A stretch of DNA of 16,271 nucleotides from Clostridiales bacterium (GCA_009774055.1 VSNB01000046.1:1-16271), one strand, 5' to 3'; shown: positions 1 through 6,292, numbered from the stretch's first letter. The notes: a model not told the origin generated them from the letters alone. Numbers and translations are program-made.

Positions 1-49
1 GTTTCTTCCCTGCTTTTCTTTGCTTAATTCTTATTTTTCACTTTTTTAG

Positions 50-71
50 CTGCTGAAAAGTTTTTCAGCAG
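50..71. repeat. 10-bp palindrome downstream of the zinc-ribbon gene
   Basis: CTGCTGAAAA (50-59) and TTTTCAGCAG (62-71) form a perfect 10-bp stem with a 2-base centre. It lies 40 bases past the stop codon of the minus-strand gene at 111-587. Read on the minus strand, the stem is followed by A residues rather than T residues, so it is not a typical intrinsic terminator. It may protect a 3' end or be a dispersed palindrome. Confidence 0.5.
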
Positions 72-110
72 GCCCTATTTTATACACAGGAGAACCTGCT
101 CTCCTTCATT

Positions 111-587
111 TTAAGACTCTTTCTTCTGTTGTTTCGCTTTCCACTGATCGTGGCGGTCAATATAGGAAATAACCTCTTGCCAAGAGATTTTCCTCTCCTC
201 AAACTGCTTGTGACGGACGGCAGGAATTCCAGTTTCAAGATTGACCTGATAGGTGCTCTCATGCCAGAGGGTCTTCCTGGCTACATGATAATCAAATTTC
301 CAATGCGCTACCGCTGTCTGAATGACAACGGACTGATAAAGAAATGTGCAGGTAAATCCCCGTCTCCTACATTCAGCGCTGATCGCTTCCCTCAACGCCC
401 GCTCCTCCTCAATCGCACGCAACTCACTCCTGGCTTTTCGGGTAGCGACACGCTGGAAGGGTGTTGCTTTGCCGCAGTTTAAACATTGGCGTGGAAAAGA
501 ATCTCCAAGGATTGGAAATGGCTCCTGGTCAAACCACAAGGTGTACTGGTTTTTGCAGGCAGAGCATTCGCAAAGATACTGACGCAT
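111..587 (-). CDS. Hypothetical zinc-ribbon protein, 158 aa
   Basis: I do not recognise a named family. The N-terminal third has two CxxC knuckles (C8/C11 and C35/C38, with an extra C6) spaced as in a zinc ribbon, so a structural zinc site is likely. Residues 50-75 are charged and probably helical. The C-terminal half is rich in Trp, His and Tyr and ends in a Lys/Gln-rich tail. No signal peptide or membrane segment is visible, so the product should be cytosolic. GGAGGTG lies about 6 bases upstream of the ATG. A promoter (TTGCAA, 17 bp, TAAAAT) lies further upstream. The gene is clearly more AT-rich than the rest of the window, and so is the DNA on both sides, which suggests recent acquisition. 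Function unknown; that it is a real gene is fairly sure. Confidence 0.7.
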   Translation of the reverse strand: MRQYLCECSACKNQYTLWFDQEPFPILGDSFPRQCLNCGKATPFQRVATRKARSELRAIEEERALREAISAECRRRGFTCTFLYQSVVIQTAVAHWKFDYHVARKTLWHESTYQVNLETGIPAVRHKQFEERKISWQEVISYIDRHDQWKAKQQKKES

Positions 588-620
588 TTCACACCTCCAC
601 GCCGCTACTGTATTCCCTCT

Positions 621-649
621 ATTTTAGCTTATATCACACATTCTTGCAA
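621..649 (-). promoter_or_regulatory. Promoter of the zinc-ribbon gene
   Basis: Minus-strand -35 TTGCAA (644-649) and -10 TAAAAT (621-626) are separated by exactly 17 bp. Transcription would start near 614, giving a short leader before the ATG at 587. Confidence 0.55.
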
Positions 650-860
650 CTAAAAGTTCTAATGGGTTCAGGGCAACAGCATTTAAAATTCAGAGTTTCA
701 GTTTCAGTTCAAAAACGCAAAAATCAAAACATTTTCAACAAGAAAACAGCTCACTCACTTTACTGTGTGAAAGTTTCTTGTATGAAAATCCGCTTTTTTC
801 CATGTGCTTTTGCATAATTATTTTTAAATGCTGTTGCCCTGGGAGCAAAACGCGCCGCCC
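650..860. other. AT-rich stretch without genes
   Basis: This part of the 338-base gap between 588 and 925 is strongly AT-rich, with runs of A and T. I see no ORF with a ribosome site, no convincing stem-loop and no tRNA. It forms a composition boundary between the AT-rich left end and the GC-rich remainder, which starts at about 840. Confidence 0.4.
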
Positions 861-889
861 TTGTAAAGTCGGGGGAAATATGGTATACT
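861..889 (+). promoter_or_regulatory. Promoter for the DUF3006-like gene
   Basis: -35 TTGTAA (861-866), a 17-bp spacer and -10 TATACT (884-889) with an extended TG (881-882). The ribosome site follows about 22 bases further on. This is a vegetative sigma-A type promoter and may also serve the gene at 1185. Confidence 0.65.
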
Positions 890-925
890 CCCCCTGAACC
901 ATTCCAGAATCAGGAGGAATTTCCT

Positions 926-1093
926 ATGGAGCCCGTCTATTATACCATCAACACCATCAACGGCGACTACGCCTACATGACCAGCGACAGCGGTGTGGAA
1001 AACCAGGTGGCCATGTTCCTGCTGCCCGACGGCGTTGACGTGGGTAGCAGGCTCAGGTGGGAAAATTTTGAGTGGAGCCTGGTACAGGGGTGA
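926..1093 (+). CDS. Small DUF3006-like protein, 55 aa
   Basis: A 55-codon ORF with a strong AGGAGG (912-917) eight bases before the ATG and a consensus promoter upstream. The protein has no signal peptide or membrane segment. An N-terminal beta-rich part contains ING-DYAYM. A middle acidic turn leads to LLPDGVDVGSRL, close to a Trp-rich end. This pattern (a 'xxGDxAxx' strand, then 'LPxGxxxGxxL') is what I associate with DUF3006, short single-domain Firmicutes proteins of unknown function. That assignment is from memory of the family and is tentative. The next gene starts 91 bases later with no terminator between, so the two may be co-transcribed. Confidence 0.75.
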   Translation: MEPVYYTINTINGDYAYMTSDSGVENQVAMFLLPDGVDVGSRLRWENFEWSLVQG

Positions 1094-1184
1094 GGAAGGC
1101 TTGAACATCCGCAAAACCCGTGCAGCGCCTTCCTTGGGTCAAACGCTTCTATAGCGGAACGGCGGAAAAGGAGAATTGGCAGAT

Positions 1185-2117
1185 ATGGAAAACACGTTCG
1201 ACCAAGGCCTATGCCTTGCGTACCTCAAAAAGGGCCGCCTGCGCTCCGCAATGGAATATCTCGCGCAGTTTCCGGAACAAGCGGAGCTGTGCCGAAGATG
1301 TACGTCCCTGTTTCAGCAGGAAAATTACCTCTCCTACGATGTGGACGGCAGCCTGCAGGACATCCTTCTGGCCTATCAAAAATACTACCGGGATGCCTTC
1401 TATCTGGAACAGCGTCCGGAGGAGGCCGCCGAGCGTCTGCGGGCCCGGCTGGCCGGACTGCTTCCGGCGGACTGCGGCGCGGCGCTGGACGAACTGGAGG
1501 AGCGGGCGGCGGAGGCATTCCGCGCCGGGGGACTCCATTTCCTGGGCGGCAGGACCGGCGGCTGGTACGGCCCCTATATCTGGCGGACGGAGGAGCTGAA
1601 GCGTTACACGGTGGAGCTGCCGGACGGCGTGCAGGAGTATGCCGTGAAGCTTCTGGACGGCTTCGTCATGGAGAGCTGGCTGAGCTATTTGACCTTCGGC
1701 ATGTCCGGCACCGGAGGCTGGTCCAACGGCGACGGGCTGATCCACTGTGTAAGACGCCATTACGACCCGGATTCAGAGAGCTTCCAGGTGTCCCTCCTCA
1801 AGCACGAGGCCCAGCATGCGTCGGACCAGGGCAGGTATCCGGGCATGTCCTCCGAGGACCTGGAGTACCGGGCAAAGCTGGTGGAGCTGATTTATTCCGA
1901 GGAGCGGCCGCTGCTGGACCAGTTCCTCCGGGAGGCGGACGCCTCCAATGCCGGCAACGGCCACGGCCTTGCCGCCGAACGGATTGCCCGTGGCTTCCAG
2001 GCCCGGCTGGACAGGGGCCGCGCGGAGCTGGCCGGCCTCCCCATACGGGAGGTCCAGGCCGCATCCCTGGCGCTGTTCCGGGAAAGCGCCGGAGACATGG
2101 ACCGGAAGTATCTATGA
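1185..2117 (+). CDS. Orphan HExxH protein, putative zinc metallopeptidase, 310 aa
   Basis: I do not recognise a named family. Residues 1-115 are helical and charged, with a Cys pair (C36/C39). Residues 120-200 are rich in Gly, Trp and Tyr. H207-E208-A-Q-H211 is an HExxH zinc-peptidase motif, followed by GRYPGMSSEDLEYRAKL. E225 or E228 could be the third zinc ligand, as in gluzincin peptidases. The C-terminus is helical and charged. No secretion signal or membrane segment is seen, so it should be cytosolic. Start choice: AAGGAG ends at 1173, 11 bases before the ATG at 1185. An in-frame TTG at 1176 is only 2 bases away from it and is unlikely. Its stop overlaps the end of the convergent neighbour by 6 bases. 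Catalysis is inferred from the motif only. Confidence 0.8.
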   Translation: MENTFDQGLCLAYLKKGRLRSAMEYLAQFPEQAELCRRCTSLFQQENYLSYDVDGSLQDILLAYQKYYRDAFYLEQRPEEAAERLRARLAGLLPADCGAALDELEERAAEAFRAGGLHFLGGRTGGWYGPYIWRTEELKRYTVELPDGVQEYAVKLLDGFVMESWLSYLTFGMSGTGGWSNGDGLIHCVRRHYDPDSESFQVSLLKHEAQHASDQGRYPGMSSEDLEYRAKLVELIYSEERPLLDQFLREADASNAGNGHGLAAERIARGFQARLDRGRAELAGLPIREVQAASLALFRESAGDMDRKYL

Positions 2118-2675
2118 GGATGGCTCCTCCCGGTTGAGAAACGCCGCGATGCGCCGCACCCCTGCGGCGGCCTCCGCGTCCTGGCCGGCGGGCAGGCGGT
2201 CGGTGTCGTGGGAACAGACCAGCGGGTGGATGCGGCTGCAGTTCATATGGCGCAGCAGCGTACAGGCCGTGCCGTACGCCTTGTCCGGCGCGCCGTCGCC
2301 GCCGCCTGTGAGAATAACCGCCCCATGCTTGGCCTTGATTATGGGCGTCTCCCCCCGATAGAACCGGGCGCAGAAATAAGTCTGGAGGCGGCTGGCGACG
2401 TCCAGAAGCTTCCCGGTCAGCTCGGAGAAGTAAATCGGGGAGGCGATCACGATATTGTCGCACGCCTGGATATATGCGTAAACCTCCTGCATTTCGTCCT
2501 GGATGGCGCAGCCGCTGCGCTCCTTGCAGAAGCGGCAGTCCACGCAGGGAGAAATGCGGCTCCTATACGCGTTTACCGTTTTGCGCTCTCCAGTCAGGCT
2601 CTCCTCCAGAATGCGGAGGAGACTTGCGGTGTCGCCGCCGGGCCTGGGGGAGCCGTTGAAGATCAGTGTTTTCAT
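2112..2675 (-). CDS. NADPH-dependent FMN reductase / flavodoxin-fold protein, 187 aa
   Basis: The N-terminus, MKTLIFNGSPRPGGDTASLL, is the beta-strand plus phosphate-binding loop (residues 7-16) that grips FMN in the NADPH-dependent FMN reductase / WrbA-like family. A Cys cluster C44-x2-C47-x2-C50-x5-C56 follows. This is common in the Firmicutes iron-sulfur-flavoprotein-like branch and could bind a metal or act in redox. 'IASPIYFSELTGKLL' (about residues 78-92) is the second conserved flavodoxin loop. Length is normal for the family. The start is set by GGAGG about 9 bases upstream of the ATG at 2675; the frame is open up to 2804 but that stretch is palindromic non-coding DNA. Expected role: cytosolic reduction of quinones, flavins or other small acceptors. 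The substrate is unknown. Confidence 0.87.
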   Translation of the reverse strand: MKTLIFNGSPRPGGDTASLLRILEESLTGERKTVNAYRSRISPCVDCRFCKERSGCAIQDEMQEVYAYIQACDNIVIASPIYFSELTGKLLDVASRLQTYFCARFYRGETPIIKAKHGAVILTGGGDGAPDKAYGTACTLLRHMNCSRIHPLVCSHDTDRLPAGQDAEAAAGVRRIAAFLNREEPSS

Positions 2676-2689
2676 GATTAGGACCTCCC

Positions 2690-2707
2690 GCGGCGGGGCT
2701 CCGCCGC
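2690..2707. repeat. GC-rich 7-bp hairpin
   Basis: GCGGCGG (2690-2696), loop GGCT, CCGCCGC (2701-2707). It lies directly upstream of the ribosome site of the flavodoxin-fold gene and may fall in its leader, where it could affect translation. Confidence 0.4.
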
Positions 2708-2775
2708 TTCTTCTCAGAGCTTGTTTCCTATTTCCCTGCGTACGTTTCGGACTGTCAAAAAGCCCTCCGCAGGAG

Positions 2776-2794
2776 TTCGCGCCGAAGGCGTGAA
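2776..2794. repeat. GAA-loop hairpin, 8-bp stem
   Basis: TTCGCGCC (2776-2783), loop GAA, GGCGTGAA (2787-2794), with one G-T pair. This is the first of several stem-loops with a GAA loop in the window. Confidence 0.5.
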
Positions 2795-2806
2795 TAAAAT
2801 TCAATC

Positions 2807-2837
2807 ACTTTTTCGAGGGCGTGTACCTCGAAAAAGT
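2807..2837. repeat. 12-bp perfect palindrome
   Basis: ACTTTTTCGAGG (2807-2818) pairs perfectly with CCTCGAAAAAGT (2826-2837) across a 7-base loop. There is no following T tract on the plus strand, so it is unlike a classical terminator. It is one member of the palindrome cluster at 2690-2901. Confidence 0.6.
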
Positions 2838-2844
2838 ACTTTGC

Positions 2845-2860
2845 GGGCCGAACTCGGCCC
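2845..2860. repeat. 6-bp GC hairpin
   Basis: GGGCCG (2845-2850), loop AACT, CGGCCC (2855-2860). It sits between two much longer palindromes in the same gap. Confidence 0.35.
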
Positions 2861-2870
2861 GGTCCCTTTT

Positions 2871-2901
2871 CTCAAAAAAGATGCGAAGCATCTTTTTTGA
2901 G
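2871..2901. repeat. 14-bp perfect palindrome with GAA loop
   Basis: CTCAAAAAAGATGC (2871-2884), loop GAA, GCATCTTTTTTGAG (2888-2901). It shares its outer CTCAA/TTGAG ends and its GAA loop with the palindrome at 16236-16260, although the middle differs. It lies upstream of the inositol-phosphatase operon. It could be an upstream terminator, since its T run lies inside the right arm, or a dispersed repeat. Confidence 0.65.
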
Positions 2902-2991
2902 ACGCAGACTTTTATGTTTCCTCGCTATTCTATCAAAAAAATCGGTACAAGTCTACGCTTTGGCAAAAGCGCAGCGGAAAGAAGGAACCCT

Positions 2992-3756
2992 ATGCTGGAA
3001 CAGATCATACCCATTATCCGGGAGGCGGGACGGATTGTCCTCTCCGCCCGGGACGCTGCCGCACGGACCCGGGAAAAAACCTCCGCCGCCGACCTGGTGA
3101 CGGAGTACGACCTGGCGGTGGAGACGTTCCTGAAGGAGAAGCTGCCGCCCCTGGTTCCCGGGTCCGTCTTCTTCGGCGAAGAGGAGGAGGAAAACGCCGA
3201 CCCCAGCCGCGGCTGGGCCTTCATCGTCGACCCCATCGACGGCACCACTAATTTTGTCCGGGGCCTGCGCCAGAGCGCCGTTTCCGTAGCCCTGGCCCAC
3301 GACGGCACGGTGGAGTACGGCGTGGTCTACGACCCCTATAAGGACGAAATGTTCTCCGCCCGGCGGGGCGGCGGCGCGTTTCTCAACGGCCAGCCTATCC
3401 GCGTCAGCCGGCGTCCCATTGAACAGGGGGTGTTCGGCATGGGCACCGCCATCTACCGCCGGGAGTATCTGGAGCCGACCATGCGCCTGACGGAGCAGCT
3501 CTTCCGGCGCAGCTGCGACTTCCGCCGCCTTGGGGCGGCGGCGCTGGACCTGTGCAACGTGGCCTGCGGGCGGACGGACCTGTTTTTTGAGTACAGCCTC
3601 TGCCCCTGGGACCAGGCCGCAGGGAGCCTGATCGTCACCGAGGCCGGAGGCTTTGTCTGCACCCTGGAGGGCGGCCCCCTGTCCCTGACGGACCGCTGCA
3701 GCGTGTGGGCCAGCAACCAGGTCAACAAGGATCTGCTCCATGAGCTGGAGGTATAG
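2992..3756 (+). CDS. suhB: Inositol monophosphatase family protein, 254 aa
   Basis: Lithium-sensitive, magnesium-dependent phosphatase fold. Metal-site motifs are all present: G62-E63-E64 after the first strand, D80-P-I-D83-G-T-T-N-F, and W206-D207-Q-A-A-G-S near the C-terminus. These place it in the IMPase / SuhB / CysQ-like superfamily, which hydrolyses phosphate monoesters such as myo-inositol phosphate, other sugar phosphates or PAP. Which substrate is used cannot be read from the sequence. Length is typical. GAAGGA (2981-2986) is 5 bases before the chosen ATG. The frame is open further upstream, but that part is palindromic leader. It is the first gene of an operon: lspA starts 3 bases after its stop. 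Cytosolic. Confidence 0.88.
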   Translation: MLEQIIPIIREAGRIVLSARDAAARTREKTSAADLVTEYDLAVETFLKEKLPPLVPGSVFFGEEEEENADPSRGWAFIVDPIDGTTNFVRGLRQSAVSVALAHDGTVEYGVVYDPYKDEMFSARRGGGAFLNGQPIRVSRRPIEQGVFGMGTAIYRREYLEPTMRLTEQLFRRSCDFRRLGAAALDLCNVACGRTDLFFEYSLCPWDQAAGSLIVTEAGGFVCTLEGGPLSLTDRCSVWASNQVNKDLLHELEV

Positions 3757-3759
3757 CCG

Positions 3760-4263
3760 ATGCCCTTTATTCTTGCCATTCTTTTGTGCATCGCCGCTGA
3801 CCAGGCGGTGAAATATTACGTGGTAACCCACCTGGCGCTCTACGAGAGCGCGCCCCTGCTGCCGGGAATTGTGGAGCTGCTCCACATCCAGAACACCGGC
3901 GGCGGCTTCTCCATCCTGTCGGGGCATACCTGGGCGCTGACCGTGCTGACGGCGGCGCTGATGGCGGGCATCGGGTACGTGATGGTGAAGAAGCTCTTCC
4001 CCCACCCCCTGGCCATGTGGACGCTGGCTGCCATCCTGGGCGGCGGGCTGGGGAACCTAATCGACCGGGTGCGCCTGGGGTACGTGGTGGATATGTTCAA
4101 CTTCCAGTTTATGAGCTACCCGGTGTTCAATGTGGCGGACATTCTGGTGGTGTGCGGCACCATCGGGTTTGCCGCCTATTACCTGTTTCTCCACGACAGG
4201 GAGAAGCCGGAGGAGACGAAGGAGCCGGAGCATGGAACCGATTCATCTGACGGCGGCCAGTGA
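3760..4263 (+). CDS. lspA: Signal peptidase II (prolipoprotein signal peptidase), 167 aa
   Basis: Membrane aspartyl protease that removes the signal peptide from diacylglyceryl-modified prolipoproteins. Four hydrophobic segments are visible (about residues 3-18, 56-75, 84-100, 128-145). Family motifs: D14-Q-x2-K near the N-terminus, N45-TGGGFS (usually NTGAAFS), GGGLGN-LIDR (95-103) and the catalytic pair D111 (VVD-MFNF) and D127 (PVFNVAD). The tail after residue 146 is hydrophilic and acidic. GGAGG (3747-3751), inside the end of the upstream gene, is 8 bases before the ATG. Its 3' end overlaps the next gene by 32 bases, a sign of tight co-translation. The lipoprotein gene at 8296 encodes a potential substrate. 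Confidence 0.95.
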   Translation: MPFILAILLCIAADQAVKYYVVTHLALYESAPLLPGIVELLHIQNTGGGFSILSGHTWALTVLTAALMAGIGYVMVKKLFPHPLAMWTLAAILGGGLGNLIDRVRLGYVVDMFNFQFMSYPVFNVADILVVCGTIGFAAYYLFLHDREKPEETKEPEHGTDSSDGGQ

Positions 4264-5155
4264 GGACGCGGGGACCCGTCTGGACAGCTTCCTGGCGGCG
4301 TCCCTGCCGGAGCTGACCCGCTCCGCCGCCGCGCGGCTCATTGAGGCGGGTCAGGTCCTGATCGGCGGCAGGGCTCCGTCCAAAAGCTGCCGGCTGGCGG
4401 GAGGCGAGGCGGTTTCCGTCCTTCTGCCGGACCCGGAGCCCATAGAGGCCCGGCCCCAGGACATTCCCCTGGACATAGTGTACGAGGACGCCGACGTGAT
4501 CGTGGTAAACAAGCCGGCGGGGCTGGTGGTCCATCCCGCCCCGGGGCACCCGGACGGAACCCTGGTCAATGCCTTGCTGTACCACTGCGGGAACAGCCTC
4601 AGCGGCGTGGGGGGGGCGCTGCGGCCGGGCATCGTCCACCGCATCGACCGGGACACCAGCGGCCTCATCATCGCCGCCAAGAACGACGCCGCCCACCAGG
4701 CCCTCTCCGCCCAGCTCCAGGACCACAGCCTGGCCCGGACCTATGAGGCGGTGGTAGTGGGGAACCTGCGGGAGGACGCCGGTACGGTGGACGCCCCCAT
4801 CGGGCGGCACCATACGGACCGGAAGAAGATGGCCGTGACGGACCGGGGGGGCAAGCGGGCCGTGACCCACTGGGAGACACTGGAGCGGTTCCCGGGATAC
4901 ACCCACGTCCGCTGCCGGCTGGAGACAGGGCGGACCCATCAGATCCGGGTGCACATGGCCTATATCGGCCACCCGCTCTGCGGCGATACGGTCTACGGTA
5001 CAAAAAAGCCCGTGCCCGGGCTGGCGGGCCAGTGCCTCCACGCGGTGGGACTGCGGTTCATCCATCCCGGAACCGGGGAGGCGGTGGAGCTGACGTGTCC
5101 GCTGAGCGGGGAATTCGAGGCCGTGCTGGCGAAGCTGCGGCGGCAGACGCTGTAA
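4232..5155 (+). CDS. rluD: RluA/RluD-family ribosomal pseudouridine synthase, 307 aa
   Basis: Converts uridines of large-subunit rRNA to pseudouridine. An N-terminal S4-like RNA-binding domain (about residues 15-75, with TRLDSFLA and the following helices) precedes the catalytic domain. The catalytic motif is H136-R-I-D139-R-D-T-S-G with D139 as nucleophile. Also present are 'VVNKPAGLVVHP' (91-102) and the LETGRTHQIRVHM motif (230-242). Length is typical of RluD / YlyB-type enzymes. The ATG lies inside lspA, 7 bases after GAAGGAG (4218-4224). lspA-rluD adjacency is frequent in Firmicutes. The exact target uridines are not determinable here, so the RluD symbol is a family-level label. A strong terminator follows. 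Confidence 0.92.
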   Translation: MEPIHLTAASEDAGTRLDSFLAASLPELTRSAAARLIEAGQVLIGGRAPSKSCRLAGGEAVSVLLPDPEPIEARPQDIPLDIVYEDADVIVVNKPAGLVVHPAPGHPDGTLVNALLYHCGNSLSGVGGALRPGIVHRIDRDTSGLIIAAKNDAAHQALSAQLQDHSLARTYEAVVVGNLREDAGTVDAPIGRHHTDRKKMAVTDRGGKRAVTHWETLERFPGYTHVRCRLETGRTHQIRVHMAYIGHPLCGDTVYGTKKPVPGLAGQCLHAVGLRFIHPGTGEAVELTCPLSGEFEAVLAKLRRQTL

Positions 5156-5192
5156 CGTGCCGCAAAGCGGACGCGGAACGTCTGATAAAAGG

Positions 5193-5223
5193 AAGGCCGG
5201 AGGCTTGCAGCCTCCGGCCTTTT
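5193..5223. terminator. Intrinsic terminator of the suhB-lspA-rluD operon
   Basis: AAGGCCGGAGGC (5193-5204), loop TTGCA, GCCTCCGGCCTT (5210-5221), running into a short T tract: a perfect 12-bp stem. On the minus strand the stem is followed by CCTTTTA, so it probably also ends transcription of the convergent regulator gene at 5236-5433. Confidence 0.9.
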
Positions 5224-5235
5224 GCGGCCGCCCCC

Positions 5236-5433
5236 TTACTCCCCTTCCCAGAACAGGTCGTCCAGGGTCCTGTCCAGAGCGCGGCAGATGGCGATACACA
5301 GGTTGATGGTGGGGTTGTAGTCCCCCTGCTCGATGGCGTTGATGGTCTGGCGGGACGCGCCTACCAGATCGGCAAGGGCTTGCTGGCTCAGGCCCTTGGC
5401 GGCGCGGGCGGCGCGGAGGCGGAGGTTTTTCAT
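5236..5433 (-). CDS. XRE-family (Cro/CI-type) helix-turn-helix regulator, 65 aa
   Basis: A single-domain DNA-binding protein that is almost entirely the five-helix XRE fold. LSQQALADLVGASRQTINAI (15-34) is the helix-turn-helix with the recognition helix, followed by the typical 'EQGDYNPTINLCIAICRALD' segment and 'LDDLFW' (58-62). No sensor domain is present. Its ATG overlaps the stop of the upstream membrane-protein gene by four bases (ATGA), so the two are translationally coupled. Short XRE regulators with this ending commonly partner small membrane proteins in Firmicutes. It probably represses its own operon through the inverted repeat at 6002-6044. The signal is unknown. Confidence 0.92.
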   Translation of the reverse strand: MKNLRLRAARAAKGLSQQALADLVGASRQTINAIEQGDYNPTINLCIAICRALDRTLDDLFWEGE

Positions 5434-5978
5434 GGCGCTTCCTCAACTTCCGCGCTCTTCCGTTTCCGCATTTTATAGATGATCAAGCCGGTCAGGACCG
5501 CCACATAGACGCAGGAAAAAATGAACGGCATCCGGGAATCGCAGACCCCTGGCCCCGAATCAGACGGGTTGGTCCAGAAAAGCAGCATCCAGCAGTACAT
5601 CAGAGCCGAAGCGTCCGCATCCTTCCGCTTATCCTTCCAGGGAACGAACGCATCATGGAGAATGCAGTCCGAAGCCCACACGCCCCAAGCCAGAATTAAC
5701 CCGCACAGCGTCATGTCCAGAATGGACCCGGTCCAAGAGAACCACCCGAAATGGTCCAGAATCGTCCAGATAATCAGAAGGCCCAGCAGCGCGTACAGCG
5801 CGCGGTTCCCGGCCCGCAGCTGGGCCAGCCGCTGGCGCTCATCGAACTGCGGCGGCTCGTTCCGCTTCTTCCGCGCTTCCTGTTCCAGGTGGATGCCCAA
5901 GGCCAGCGGCCAGATCCACGCTGCCGCCGCGAATACCAGCAGAGCTACCGTAATGATCGTTTTGGTTTCCTCACTCAT
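5430..5978 (-). CDS. Multi-pass membrane protein partnered with an XRE regulator, 182 aa
   Basis: Hydrophobic segments at about residues 8-29, 60-79, 88-106, 124-136 (short) and 149-169 indicate four or five membrane spans. An acidic PPQFDERQR motif (42-50) lies in the first long cytosolic loop. 'DERQ'-type membrane proteins next to small XRE regulators are a recurrent Firmicutes arrangement of unknown role, and I place this gene there by context rather than by a firm family match. A lysine-rich loop (115-119) and basic C-terminus (169-174) suggest inside orientation of those parts. The AAGGGGAGAGG ribosome site lies just before the ATG. First gene of a two-gene operon from the promoter at 6002-6030. 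Confidence 0.85.
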   Translation of the reverse strand: MSEETKTIITVALLVFAAAAWIWPLALGIHLEQEARKKRNEPPQFDERQRLAQLRAGNRALYALLGLLIIWTILDHFGWFSWTGSILDMTLCGLILAWGVWASDCILHDAFVPWKDKRKDADASALMYCWMLLFWTNPSDSGPGVCDSRMPFIFSCVYVAVLTGLIIYKMRKRKSAEVEEAP

Positions 5979-6001
5979 CGTCCTCTCCCCTTTCTACCGC
6001 C

Positions 6002-6030
6002 ATTGTAAAACATACCCGCCTGTTTGTCAA
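6002..6030 (-). promoter_or_regulatory. Consensus promoter of the membrane protein / XRE operon
   Basis: Minus-strand -35 TTGACA (6025-6030, perfect consensus), 17-bp spacer and -10 TACAAT (6002-6007). Predicted transcription start is close to 5995, so the leader before the ATG at 5978 is very short. Confidence 0.8.
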
Positions 6031-6044
6031 GTATATTTTACAAT
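6002..6044. promoter_or_regulatory. Inverted-repeat operator, probable XRE binding site
   Basis: ATTGTAAAACATAC (6002-6015) is repeated inverted as GTATATTTTACAAT (6031-6044) with 13 of 14 positions matching and centres 29 bp apart. One arm covers the -10 element; the other lies just upstream of the -35. Each arm contains a GTA-N5-TAC half-dyad. The placement suggests that a repressor, most simply the XRE protein of the same operon, occludes the promoter. Confidence 0.65.
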
Positions 6045-6132
6045 CCCTTCCACAACCCACCACCGAGCTTTTTCCGGGGGGCCCTCCAGCATGGCGTGAG
6101 CCATGCGGCCGACATCAGACCACAAAAATGCG

Positions 6133-6156
6133 GGGGCGAAGCGGACGCTTCGCCCC
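6133..6156. repeat. 11-bp GC-rich palindrome
   Basis: GGGGCGAAGCG (6133-6143) and CGCTTCGCCCC (6146-6156). It lies in the 248-base stretch between the operator at 6044 and the aminotransferase gene, which contains no ORF with a ribosome site. Confidence 0.5.
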
Positions 6157-6187
6157 TTACCGCGCCCGCCATAATAAAAAAGCCGCA

Positions 6188-6209
6188 GAACGGAGCAGGC
6201 ACTCCGTTC
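6188..6209. repeat. 8-bp palindrome
   Basis: GAACGGAG (6188-6195), 6-base loop, CTCCGTTC (6202-6209). Part of the same palindrome cluster downstream of the aminotransferase gene. Confidence 0.4.
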
Positions 6210-6245
6210 CACGGCCCGTAGGGCGGATAAAAAGTTTTTCTTTTG

Positions 6246-6275
6246 CTTCTTTTCTTTGTTCACAAAGAAAAGAAG
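6246..6275. terminator. Long hairpin after the aminotransferase gene
   Basis: CTTCTTTTCTTTG (6246-6258), loop TTCA, CAAAGAAAAGAAG (6263-6275): a perfect 13-bp stem lying 18 bases past the minus-strand stop at 6293. On the minus strand it is followed by CAAAAGAAAAAC rather than a T tract, so termination is uncertain. 3'-end protection or a dispersed palindrome are alternatives. Confidence 0.45.
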
Positions 6276-6292
6276 GTCCCCCGTAAAAAATC

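Noticed and set aside
1094..1133. Terminator between the DUF3006-like gene and the HExxH gene
   Set aside because: GGAAGGC and GCCTTCC can pair, but the loop is 26 bases and there is no T tract.
2676..2804. N-terminal extension of the flavodoxin-fold protein
   Set aside because: The frame is open but is palindromic DNA, and the ribosome site and the family's normal N-terminus both support the ATG at 2675.
2821..2991. 57-residue N-terminal extension of the inositol-phosphatase-family protein
   Set aside because: It is translated from hairpin sequence and is not part of the family; GAAGGA supports the ATG at 2992.
4127..5446. 439-codon minus-strand frame opposite lspA and rluD
   Set aside because: Shadow of rluD, rich in Pro, Arg and Gly; it crosses the terminator at 5193-5223.
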